Below the pieces are notes generated by a model. It saw nothing but the letters and a program-made list of their open reading frames with translations, did not search any database and was not told the DNA's origin. 64,000 nt of DNA from Struthio camelus (taxonomy: Eukaryota > Chordata > Aves > Struthioniformes > Struthionidae): NCBI RefSeq assembly GCF_040807025.1, contig NC_090945.1:38743088-38807087 (forward strand), given 5' to 3'. Position 1 is the first letter of the stretch; every line of letters starts with the position of its first letter. The position numbers were made by a program, and so were the translations under genes. Shown piece by piece: positions 39,001 to 47,900 of this stretch.

Positions 39001-40886
39001 TTTTTTTTCTGTTTTAGGCCAAACAAACAAAGTAGCCAAGGAGGCAGCCAACAGATGGACTGGTGTGTATGCATTTATGTTGCTTAACATAGCTGCAGAT
39101 TAGAGCAATTTTAGTAAAAGACCTAGGATAAAGATATTATATTTTATTAGGACTTGATCTAGAATGACCTTCACCTTTCAGAGCATAAGGAAATATATTT
39201 TGAGTATAATTCATCATGATCCAAAACAAATGCGTTTTTGCAGTTCAATTACTGAACGTATTTCACATCACATAATGGACTTCCTCTTCTGATACAGCTT
39301 GCATACCATGTTGAAACATGCAGCTCGATTTTTTTGGTGGAGTTGAAATCTCTTGAGATGAGCAAAATTTTAATAGAAAGAGAACTGAGATGGTTTTGGT
39401 GAGTTTAGCACTGTCATAATTTAGAAAGTAATTCTCCTTTTCTGAATTTTGTTTCTGAAGAGTACAATGTTGTGTGGAATCTTACTGCTGCCAGCATATG
39501 AGGGATGCTAATATAAAGTAGCAAACCCATTCATCAGCTTTGACATGAGAGAGAAGTGCTACACAGTTTTTCAGAAGGTTACTGCAATAACATTTGCATG
39601 GAAATTCAGCTCAATTTTCTGTTGCTTAGCTTGCTATATTGCTATATATTTCCATTTTACAGAGCAAGGACTATGTATGTCCTTACTTTGTTTTTTTTAA
39701 TTATTATTCATTTAGAATATTGTTTTTAATTTTTTTTGTTTAGAATTCATCTGCTGTTGATGGACTGCTCACTATCATCTGCTATGCCAAGTGCAGCAGG
39801 AGATTACAGTCATAGTTTTATTTTATATCCTCATTTGAATTGGGTTGTACACTGCTTATGAGGAAATGAAGTTATGTATTTAGAAAATCACTTCTGTGGG
39901 TACCATTGTCAAGCTTTCTACTGTTGATGACTGAGGCTGTTGTTGTCTTGAGAGAGGTGAGGGAACTATGCCTCTGTCTGCATAAGGTACTTTACTGTCT
40001 AACTGGAGAATTCGGTTATATGCTGTGGGATATTGTTTCTTTTGAAGAGACAATTTTAAAAACAAGTTCTGATGGTTAAAGAAAGAAAAGGGATTTCCAA
40101 GGTGTACAGGCACAGAGAACGCTTCCTGTCTCAAGCAGTGGTGTGATTTATGGGTTTAGCAATGAAGTAGTGAGTTTCAATCAACAGTGCAAAGAAAGAC
40201 GATGTTACACTGAAGGGAGTGTATATGCTAAAATAATAGTAATGTGATGCCAAAAGAGAAATGCTAACCGAAATAAAGCTATTTAAATGAATTTTAATTT
40301 TTTTACTTCTTTCAAGCTAAGTATGTATTATCTGAACAAACATACACAGGACTGGAAAGGAATGTATGGTTAGTCTGAATCTGATTTTGCAGCTGAAGAC
40401 AATCGCACAGTAGGTGTCTAGTTGAAAAAGGACCCATAAAATACTTATTATGCATATTCATGTGTTCCTCATCACCATATAACAGATTTACAGTGTAATT
40501 GTAGCTTTTAGTCTTGTTTTAGGAGAAGAACAAGAAAAGATCAAGGCAAAAAAGAAAATGTATTTATTTAGTACTGAGTAAAAGAATGTCAGTAATGTCA
40601 TTAGCAAAAGCCTTGCTTTTTCTGTTTTAGATATATTTAATAATGATGTTCAGATACTTTCCAGCTACCTACTTTTTTCATGTATGTGGTGGTAGTGAAA
40701 ATGGAAGAGTTTGGTTGTAGCCAGGATGATAATTCCTGCTTTCTTATTAAAAACTGAATGGTTTTTATTCTGTTTACAGATAACATCTTTTCAATAAAGT
40801 CCTGGGCCAAACGTAAATTTGGATTTGAAGAGAGCAGAATTGACAAAAGTTTTGGAATCCCAGAAGATTTTGATTACATTGATTAA
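3044..40886 (+). CDS. MND1: MND1, meiotic nuclear division protein 1 homolog (complete, 8 coding exons)
   Basis: Coding exons are 3044-3046, 5058-5123, 5950-6007, 7877-8025, 23030-23104, 24949-25063, 39018-39062 and 40780-40886; all introns are GT-AG. Spliced length is 205 codons plus TAA, equal to human MND1 as I recall it. The product starts [20 protein letters not shown] and ends [11 protein letters not shown], both family hallmarks. Residues about 1-80 form the winged-helix DNA-binding domain, including the conserved block [15 protein letters not shown]. Residues about 84-150 are charged, heptad-like coiled coil that pairs with PSMC3IP (HOP2). The C-terminal part ([20 protein letters not shown]) corresponds to the capping helices. 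From family knowledge, the HOP2-MND1 dimer stabilises DMC1/RAD51 filaments and promotes duplex capture in meiosis, in the nucleus. No frameshift or in-frame stop is seen in any exon, so the gene looks functional. The start is fixed by homology; the frame upstream is open but not conserved-looking. Confidence 0.97.
3593..3618. repeat. (TGG)n trinucleotide repeat in MND1 intron 1
   Basis: About 8.5 copies of TGG lie at the downstream edge of the CpG island. The spliced MND1 message does not contain it. Confidence 0.9.
5025..5049. repeat. (TG)n followed by poly-T at the exon 2 acceptor
   Basis: About eight TG dinucleotides run into a T-tract just before the CTGTTCTAG acceptor of MND1 exon 2. 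A UG-rich/poly-pyrimidine arrangement is a known modifier of exon inclusion in other genes, for example CFTR exon 9. Its effect here is unknown. Confidence 0.8.
5058..5123 (+). CDS. MND1: MND1 coding exon 2
   Basis: This 66-nt exon encodes 22 residues, S2 to T23 (start of the winged-helix domain). The acceptor is a T-rich tract ending CTAG and the donor is GTAAGT. A (TG)n and poly-T tract at 5025-5049 forms the polypyrimidine region, so its length could affect splicing. Confidence 0.96.
5124..5949 (+). other. MND1: MND1 intron 2
   Basis: This 0.83 kb phase-0 intron holds no recognisable gene. It has T-rich stretches around 5750-5780. The text at about 5640-5700 ("ctaccctaaggggtttacag") resembles old interspersed-repeat consensus wording, too weak to name. 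Confidence 0.8.
5950..6007 (+). CDS. MND1: MND1 coding exon 3
   Basis: This 58-nt exon encodes [19 protein letters not shown] (residues 24-42) plus the first base of codon 43. The acceptor is GCACAG and the donor GTAAGT. It carries part of the winged-helix domain. Confidence 0.96.
6008..7876 (+). other. MND1: MND1 intron 3
   Basis: This 1.87 kb phase-1 intron is AT-rich and of ordinary complexity. I see no exon, RNA gene or identifiable transposon. Confidence 0.8.
7877..8025 (+). CDS. MND1: MND1 coding exon 4
   Basis: This 149-nt exon encodes residues 43-92, the rest of the winged-helix domain and the start of the coiled coil. It contains the conserved stretches [15 protein letters not shown] and [19 protein letters not shown]. 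The acceptor is TTATTAG and the donor GTAAAT. Confidence 0.97.
13000..13560 (-). other. Unassigned GC-richer block with overlapping minus-strand open frames
   Basis: On the minus strand, open frames of 103, 104 and 81 codons overlap at 13053-13555, broken by frame changes, in a block with more CpG than its surroundings. The translations do not match any protein I recognise. It could be a decayed retrocopy or transposon fragment, or just composition. No poly-A tail or target-site duplication is obvious. Confidence 0.3.
18300..18515. promoter_or_regulatory. Small intragenic CpG-dense patch in MND1 intron 4
   Basis: About 200 bp contain many CpG dinucleotides (for example gaacggtgcgtgcgcgcct) in otherwise AT-rich intron. 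A GTAGGT follows a CpG-rich stretch near 18471-18476 and could serve as a donor if this were an alternative first exon. There is no evidence for such a transcript. Confidence 0.35.
23030..23104 (+). CDS. MND1: MND1 coding exon 5
   Basis: This 75-nt exon encodes 25 residues (93-117) of charged coiled coil, including [14 protein letters not shown]. The acceptor is CTTTTGCAG after a pyrimidine tract and the donor is GTAAGT. Both flanking introns are phase 0, so skipping it would keep the frame. Confidence 0.95.
23105..24948 (+). other. MND1: MND1 intron 5
   Basis: This 1.84 kb phase-0 intron ends in T-rich sequence. It has a 119-codon open frame at 23720-24079 without codon or homology support. 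Nothing else is recognised. Confidence 0.8.
24949..25063 (+). CDS. MND1: MND1 coding exon 6
   Basis: This 115-nt exon encodes residues 118-155 plus one base. It is coiled coil rich in Glu, Lys, Leu and Ala and ends with the conserved [10 protein letters not shown] stretch. The acceptor is GCCCAG and the donor GTAAGT. Confidence 0.96.
26788..26861. repeat. Two A-runs (A19 and A12)
   Basis: Poly-A tracts at 26788-26806 and 26850-26861 are 43 bp apart in MND1 intron 6. No retroposed body is recognisable upstream. Confidence 0.85.
29526..29579. repeat. 18-bp tandem repeat, three copies
   Basis: The unit GACATTCATTTGGAAGGT occurs three times head to tail; the third copy has one A-to-C change. 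The period is a multiple of three, so the repeat stays open as repeated six-residue units in one frame. It lies in MND1 intron 6. Confidence 0.95.
31280..32505 (+). mobile_element. Decayed CR1-like LINE (RT C-terminal part and 3' end)
   Basis: Broken open frames read like a non-LTR reverse transcriptase of the CR1 clade. GVPLGSAVG at 31594-31620 corresponds to the GVPQGS block, and FADD at 31689-31700 is the polymerase catalytic motif, in another frame. Text near 31990-32095 matches the 'QFW...ERVQRR..RGL' region. The 3' part ("ctagattgcctgggaaggtt", then a stretch ending ttctgtgata) resembles the CR1 tail, whose terminal unit is ATTCTRTG-like. The 5' end is truncated, as is usual for CR1. 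Many stops and frameshifts show it is an ancient dead copy. Confidence 0.8.
37283..37299. repeat. T17 homopolymer
   Basis: A 17-base T tract lies in MND1 intron 6. It could be a minus-strand retroposon tail, but no body is identifiable. Confidence 0.85.
39018..39062 (+). CDS. MND1: MND1 coding exon 7
   Basis: This 45-nt exon encodes [15 protein letters not shown] (residues 156-170) plus one base of Asp171. The acceptor is TTTTAG. The donor reads GTGTGTAT, weaker than the GTAAGT donors of most other introns. The encoded block is among the best conserved in the family. Confidence 0.94.
39063..40779 (+). other. MND1: MND1 intron 7
   Basis: This 1.72 kb phase-1 intron is AT-rich with an unusual GTGTGT donor and a normal TTTACAG acceptor. 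Nothing else is recognised. Confidence 0.8.
40780..40886 (+). CDS. MND1: MND1 coding exon 8 (terminal) with stop
   Basis: This terminal exon encodes residues 171-205 and TAA at 40884-40886. It includes [19 protein letters not shown] and the acidic C-terminus ending DFDYID. The acceptor is TTTACAG. Confidence 0.97.
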
Positions 40887-41040
40887 CGTTCAGCAGCTGA
40901 TTGCTGACACAGTTGTACATAGTTTGTTAAGTATTGCTCAGCTGGCATTTATATGTATATCTGATTCTTCTCTAAACAACCTATCCCCTTTTAATTTTCA
41001 GTTTTTGTTAAAGTTAATAAAATTCTAAAAATACTTGTTG
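40887..41040 (+). other. MND1: MND1 3' UTR
   Basis: A short 3' UTR of about 150 bp is inferred from the stop codon to the expected cleavage site. It ends after an AATAAA at 41016-41021, and a GT/T-rich stretch follows from about 41035. The exact cleavage position is an inference. Confidence 0.75.
41016..41021 (+). terminator. MND1 polyadenylation signal AATAAA
   Basis: A canonical hexamer lies 130 nt past the MND1 stop, with a T/G-rich downstream element (TTGTTGCACTTTC and more T-runs) at normal distance. It is the first AATAAA after the stop. Confidence 0.8.
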
Positions 41041-43094
41041 CACTTTCTTTTTACCATTTTTTCCTCCCTGTACACTCTGGACAGTAAATCGCTTGGTACT
41101 TGTGTGAGACAAGCTAGGCATGGACAGGGGTTATAGGGAATAATTACCCCTTTTTTTTCTTTTGCTAAACTGGAAGTAATATCAGTGAGAGCTAGGAGCT
41201 CCAAGGAATTATGTTTAAACAGGTTGAAGGCTTAGGAAATAACACTAGAAGATAGGCAAGAGAATAAAAGTTTTCCCTGATCAAGATAATGAAATACAGA
41301 AGTTGCGTAATCCATTGAGGGAGAACGCTGAGGCAGTATGGAGGTGAATAGAAAGGCCCAGGCTTGATTTCAGCTTGTTCTTTATTATGTTGCTAGAGCT
41401 GCTTGTGAGTTTGGAGACAAAACTTCTTGTTGTTGAAAAACGTAGTTCATCAGAGCTAAATCTTTTCCTGTAAGTGCAGCAGATGATGACAACATTCATG
41501 TTGAGAAAGCTTCTCTGGTTGAGATTGAAGCTGCATTGGAGAGAAGGCAAAGCAAACCATCCATCCAGCTGATCTGGAGTAGACTTTGGATGCTAGTTTG
41601 GGATAGGAGAGACCAAATTCCAATTGCTGTTCAAAATTGGGCCAATTTGGGCTATTTGGATTTAGGTACATTTTTCAAATTTAAATTAAGAATGCAGCCA
41701 ACCAAAATAATAACAAATTTCAGAAAGTCTCACTTTTGTTTGGTGAAATTTCACAAGCACCTCACTTTCTGTGAACTTCTGCTTTCTAGCTCTGGTCGTT
41801 GCGTGGCCACAAAAAGGGGGATAGAGAGTATAGACTGGTCTTTGATCTCCCAAGTCTATGGACTGCAAGGCCACATCCCTGCTGTGCAACTCCAGAGTTA
41901 GGAGTTTGTCAGCAAGGATATAAGCTATACCTTTTGAAGACACTTGTACCTACTGCTAGATATATGTATCACCAAGAAGTGATCTGTCTGCCTTTCACAT
42001 AACCAAATAAATAATACTGATTAGAGTATTGCTGAAAAGGTAACAACAAGCTAAAGATACCCTCAGAAATCTGCCTCCTGCAACCTTGCCAAATTAAAAA
42101 TTTTTGAAGCAGTTCAGTATGTATTCCAAGGATTTCAGGTGTGCTTCTGGCTATTGTCTAGTCCCATGTCTGTGATGATGGCAAAGTTGTTGGGAAGATA
42201 CTGAGTGGAAACTTTTCTTCTTATGGAAGTAGCAAGCTATCTGTTGCCTCAGGAAATGTATGTGATGCCTGGCACAAAGCAAAATGTCACTGTGCTTTCA
42301 ATAACATTGCAATGGACACTTCTCCTTTTCCATGTTTGGAAAGATTTATTCCTAATATATTAAGTATTTAACATATTATCTGTTACTAACTGAACTGGTA
42401 GAAGATTAATTCATGTCTGTAGTACAGAGTTGAGTGCAGAGTTTCTTACTAGGCCTGGCTTTTGCCTCATAAGAGAGTGCCACCCATCAAAGCTAAAAAG
42501 TGATGGTGCCAAAGCAGAATATTGATACTCATGCAGTTTGCGTGGTTGTTCGTCTTGGATTTTGTCCTGTAAGGCAATCGAGAAAGAGCTTTTTATCTGT
42601 TCTTTGTGAAACATTGCTCTTAAGTGATTTTCTTGATTGGCTAAATGCCCCTGTTTTTCCGTGAATCTGTTCTGTACCACCTGACAGGTGTCAGAAGCTC
42701 TTAAGCACATCTGCCTTTGAAAGTACAGATCTGCCACACACAAGACGCTGATGACTCAAAAGCCTCGTTTGTCTTAAGGGATGTCGAGTGCATGAACTTG
42801 GTGGTGGTGCTTGCTTTCTATAATCATTTTCACACGGATGAACTTCTACCCTTATTGACCAAGTGGTCTCAAATAACTTACGCAGTCTATAGCCCTCAGT
42901 GCACAAAGACTTCCTCTGGTACCTGAAACAGCTGTCTTATATTGTAGGGGAAAAGGTCTTTTACTAATTGCTATGGTTTTGGCTGCCTTCCAAATTCAAG
43001 AGAGAAATGAAGATGACCAACTATTCAAGTTTAGTTGCAATACTTGTGGCTTCCTGTCCGTAGTGTGAAACCACTGTGGACTACAATAGAGTTA

Positions 43095-43165
43095 CTAAAT
43101 ATTAGTATAATTATTAGTATAATTGGTACTATTATAGTAAATAACTATTAAGTATAATAATTACA
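43095..43165. repeat. AT-rich imperfect tandem of TATTAGTATAATTA-like units
   Basis: Related words (attagtataatt, attattagtataatt, aagtataataatta) recur with small changes over about 70 bp. It looks like a local slippage-derived repeat. Confidence 0.6.
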
Positions 43166-44081
43166 TAACTGTACTTGGGGTAGACTTGCTTAGAAATGTT
43201 ACAGACAACCAGCACGAACAATACTTTTTAAATGTCAAACGCAGCTCTCATGCTTTGGTCACAAAACTTAAGCAGTTCAAGCGCAAGGAATTTCTAGCAA
43301 TATATTTTGGAAGACCTTTGGTTTTGGTTCATTAGTACAGACTAGACCATAGACATGCAGTTGTACTCTTAAGTTCTGTCTTCTGATGTTGATTATTAAG
43401 CCTGGCAAGAGAATTTATCTCTGTCCGTAAAGATACAGTTTTGCAATAATTATAAATTTCTCCCCTAAGCAGAAGAAAGGCGCATTACTGTCGGAAAACT
43501 GATGCTTATTCCTCTAGTGGAATTGATTTATTTTACGTTACCTTTCTCATGTTTCTTTGTTTTTAGTATAGGTAACTTTCAAGAAGAAAAGCAAGTCCGA
43601 TCCCTTCTGAGGCAAATGGGAACAATTTGTCCATCTTGAATATTCCAAGATACTTTCCAGCTGCTGCACCTGCTCATTTTTAGTTGTTTTTCTTAAAAAT
43701 ATACACGGCAGAATTCTCAATCCCATAGTATGGGACTGTGATTATACGATTTAGAGATGTGTATGTTCGCTCTCTTCTTTTAAGAGAAGCTGAGACTTTT
43801 GGTTTTTGCTGAATTGAAAGTTACAGGCAGTTAAAATGATTTTCCTTTTCCTGAGATGTTTTTGGCTATTAGCCTCTAATAAAAATGAGAAGTCAGTCCC
43901 ACCCTGCGTCCCAGTTTGTTTCTTCAGAGTTTTCTTGAGAGAGGATCTCGGATATTTCTAGACAGTCTGATATAAGAAAGGTGTGTATGTGTGGTGGGGA
44001 GGAGGGTGGTTGAACGCTCACTTCTGCTGTCACCCTTGTGGTTATGTCACTGCTGTATTATGTGCAAGTCTTCCTCTTCCT

Positions 44082-44096
44082 CCCCCCCCCCCCCCC
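44082..44096. repeat. C15 homopolymer
   Basis: Fifteen consecutive C follow a CT-rich tract in intergenic sequence. Confidence 0.85.
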
Positions 44097-44669
44097 GTAA
44101 GTTTTTTTTGCCCATGTAAGGTAAATATTTTCAACTGTTATAGCAAAGTCAACAGGTCAGGCCCTTACTACAATTCGGGTTTAAAGTTAAGAAAATTAAG
44201 TGTAAAATATGAGAATCAAAGACGGGTTTTTTTAGCACAGTTTACAGACATCTGCAGCCAGTATCAGGCCCAGCTTTTCAAAATAATGTCACGACGAGTT
44301 TATCAACACAAAGGCAGGCTGAAAGGTTGGGTGAGCCTGCTGCCTGGGACTGATACTGGTAAGGCACTATGAAGCGAACCTAGACACAGGGTAAAATACG
44401 TGTTTGTACCTGCTCTGCTGAGACTGTTACTGGTTTTGCAAAAAGTAGTTCACTGACTATGAAATAATCTATTCTTCCTCAGCTTTTCTTTTACAATCAT
44501 CCTCACGGTCTGTACAACATCACGCTTAAACTCTAGGACTCCTTTTGTGGTACTTGCACAGCATTAAAATGTTAAAATCAAAAGGGTTTGGGCACTGAGG
44601 TTAATTCAACTGCTAAACCTTTTGTTACCCCATCCGCTGAAATGTCATTACTTGTACTTCCCAGAGCTC

Positions 44670-44775
44670 GGGGCACAGTAACCTGCATGGTTTAGAAGGG
44701 AAAACTGAGGCACTGAAGCAACTGGCAGAGTGAGGCAGTGACTCGGTGGCAAAGCTGGAACTGAAACTTCCTGGG
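44670..44775 (-). mobile_element. Possible MIR-like SINE fragment (reverse orientation)
   Basis: The wording 'gggaaaactgaggcactga', then 'ggtggcaaagctggaactg' follows the reverse complement of the MIR core and downstream part ('gaaactgaggc...', '...gtggcagagctgg...'). Divergence is high and the ends are unclear. It is an ancient amniote-type SINE if real. Confidence 0.4.
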
Positions 44776-44979
44776 AGGACGATGGCAAAAGCAGCCCAAG
44801 CCGTCGCAGTAGTGTCTCACGGCGAGCGAGCGGCTCGGTGGAGGAGCTCCTTACCGAGTCCTCCTGTCAGCCGGGCATGTCGCCAGCAGTACGGGAGGGT
44901 CTGGCTGGTGCTTATCTCTGCCTTGTTTCTTGTGGAGGTGAGGTTTGTACAGTTAGGCTTTCTGTCGTTTCCCTCCGTC

Positions 44980-47900
44980 TTTCTTTTCCCTCCACTATTC
45001 TTTAAATTTGGTGATGAATTTCAGCCAAATTTAATCTGAGGAGTTGCAGTGGGAGTTCCCGGTTTGTCTGTTTTGCTGGTCTGGCCGCCTGGGAAATACA
45101 GGCTTTTCCTTTCCCACCTGGTGGCTGAGGGACTTGAGAAGGGGCAGAGCGTGCTGGGCGATGGGAGGAGGAAGGAAAAACGTTGCCGACGGCTGCGAAA
45201 GACCTTTGGTGCGTTTGCTGCCCGGTGGCCGCCGGGTTTACGCGAGGGTCTGGCAGTGTTGCTGGGGATGAGGTTGCACAGCATGTGCTTCATTTCAGTG
45301 GGAAGGAACCGGGCTCTGGGAAACTGGTCTCTTGGCAGCTAGACTTCATTATTTCTGCTGCTCGTGGAGCTATGATGATTATGCTGTGTTCTCAGGCCAC
45401 TGTAAATTTGCCCAGGGTTTTAGGGAGACAGAGATTAGGTGCCTTGCCCGCGCTGTGGAAGCAGCGTACTGCAGAAGCGTATGTTTGGGGGCTTAAATAG
45501 CAGAAGTCTATGGCTAGTCTTCAGTGTCACACAAGTGGCTGGATCCTTCCATTTGTGGTTAGCTGCTGACAAGCTGCAGCATTTGCATAAGTATTCATGC
45601 GTTTAAGGGCTTGCCCCTTTGCAGTGGCAATTGCTGGCCGCTTCAGCTGCTTGTTCCTCTTGCTTTTTCTCTTCCATTCCTCCGCTGTCATTTCCCTTTC
45701 AAATTTGCTTGCAGAAATTACGTAGGCTGAACGAGCAACACATGCCAGTCAGTGCAGATGGTTGTCTGTCTTACTCCTCCTCTCGCTGACACACACGTCA
45801 ACACACGCACCTTCCAGTGCAAGTGGGAAGGCGTGCACGTATAAATTAGACTCGCCTCTTCAAACTGTACTTCCAGAAAGTTATATGCCAAGAAGATTAG
45901 AGGGAAGAATGAGTGAGCAAAGCACCACATGTGCTACTGAACTTCTCAGGGCCTCTCTAGAAGCTTTCTAACGCTCCACACAGAAATGAATAGTCTTTAC
46001 TCTACAGGTAGTTTGGTCAGCCTGTCATTACTTCACCAAAACTGGTCGGAAACATTTTCTTTTTGGGAAAAAAAAAAAAATCATCGCTGGTGAAATATTT
46101 GCAACTAGCAGCTTTCAACCAAAACCTGCAGGGCAATTTTCTGCTTCCAGTTTTTTGATGAAAGCTGACGTCATTGTGAGAAAAGAAGAACCTTTCTACG
46201 TGAACGATTTCGTTTAAAGAAAAGCCCATCCTTTTGTATCATAACATCTTAGTGGTGTATCAGCAACCAGCTCTAAAGTAAACCCTATAAGCAGGCTGAG
46301 GGGTACAATTTTTCTGGTAAGATGATAAAGTGGAACTCTGATGAAGCTCAGAAAGCAAGCTGTTAAAAATTAGGCCTCTTGGAGAAGCCAGTAGAGGAAG
46401 AAGGTGTGTTTGAAGTGAAAATGGCCTGAGTTATAGTCTGCATACTGAAACGTGTCTTTCAAGGACTCACCTCTAACTGGACTTTTCTGCTCATTTTACC
46501 TGTGTTTAGGCTGAACCTCTGCAGAAGTCTGAAGATGAGATTTTTATATTGCTGGGCAGGAGCTGTGCTTTTTCTCATTTGCATAGTCTACGGTAGGAAA
46601 TCTGGGTTTTTTACCCCCTTTCCCTTTCTATTAAAAAAAAAAGGCACAAAGAAGTCAATCACATGTTTTCTTGCATTATACTCACTGGCTGTGCAAAATA
46701 ATGCCTCTCGATGATCCTAGCATCCTGGAGGATTGTTGAAGGAAGATAAAAGCCAGATTTTATATCGTGTTCTCTATTTCTTAGGAAACTTAATAGGCTA
46801 TTAAGTCAGATTCTTTTCTTGCCTGTCATGCTATATTTGGTAAAAGAGATATTCCCAACTGCAGGAACGCTTGTTAATTAATTTTTGCAAGGACATCAAT
46901 TAATCATCTCAGAATAAGTGATATTCCGCTGTGGGCTTTCTTTTGTCTTAAAATATATTCCGGGAAGCATGCTTTTCAACATGCTTTAAAAAAAGCAAAT
47001 CAATTCATGAGATCAGTGATTAAAAAATCAAAAATCTAGGTTCTGTAGCAGACGTAGTTGCTGTTCCGTGGCCATTAATATCACATCTATGTGAAAAGGG
47101 TATATAAGAAATAACGCCGAAGAAAGTCACACCAAGAACTCCAAAGTATCAGTCTCTGTATCAATGGGTGGAAGGCAAAGGCTTTATTTTTCCTTTTCTA
47201 CAATTTACTGATTTCAGTTTGATATTTAGCACTACCAATCTCAGATATTTTAAAAAAAGTAAAAGATCTGGATGATAGGTTCCATTTTTGGAAAATTACT
47301 GTCAAAAGTTCAGTGGGTAAGTAGTTTCTTGAACAAATATTTTAAACACATCAGCTTTAAAGCCATCTTTGGAATTGATCTGGTCCCTTCAAGAGAAGGT
47401 GTTATCGCAATACTGGTCTTCTGTGTTCAGGTAAGGAGGTAAGAATGAAAAATAGTTAAAATAATTCAAAAGCAAAGCTTTGATTTAAAATATTTTACTC
47501 AAAATTGGCTATCAGCTCGTTGAAGCCTTTTTCTAATAATAAAAAACCAAACAAATAAATAGGAGCTGTTTCCTTGTTCTTAAATGTCTAAGTCATAAGA
47601 CTGTACAAACATAGGAAAGCCACGTATGTCTGAGTAAAGCGTATAAATTCAGGACGTGCATCCTCACGCTTTTGAACGGGCACGACGTGAAGATGAATCT
47701 AAATTTTAGGGCTACATAGTCTCAATCTTTTTTTTCTTTCTTCACTTTTTGTGGTATTTACTAAGACAAACGGTGATAGTTTTTCTGTTAAGTGCCAGTT
47801 ACTGATGCGCAAATTCTCCTGTTAACCTGACAGAAACAGGCTTCCAGGTTTGGAAAAACCCATAAGAGGACAAGCGATCTATTGGACAATAATTTTTCCT

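Larger units (their letters stand above)
25064..39017 (+). other. MND1: MND1 intron 6 (14.0 kb)
   Basis: This large phase-1 intron is AT-rich. It contains an A19 run at 26788-26806, an A12 run at 26850-26861, an 18-bp three-copy tandem repeat at 29526-29579, the CR1-like LINE relic at about 31280-32505 and a T17 tract at 37283-37299. No additional exons are supported. Confidence 0.8.
41041..44980. other. Intergenic region after MND1, proximal part
   Basis: No exon is supported. It contains short open frames on both strands at 41280-41945 and 42411-42926 without recognisable homology, an AT-rich repetitive stretch built on 'agtataatta' units at about 43095-43165, and a C15 run at 44082-44096. 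A likely old SINE fragment lies at 44670-44775. Confidence 0.7.
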
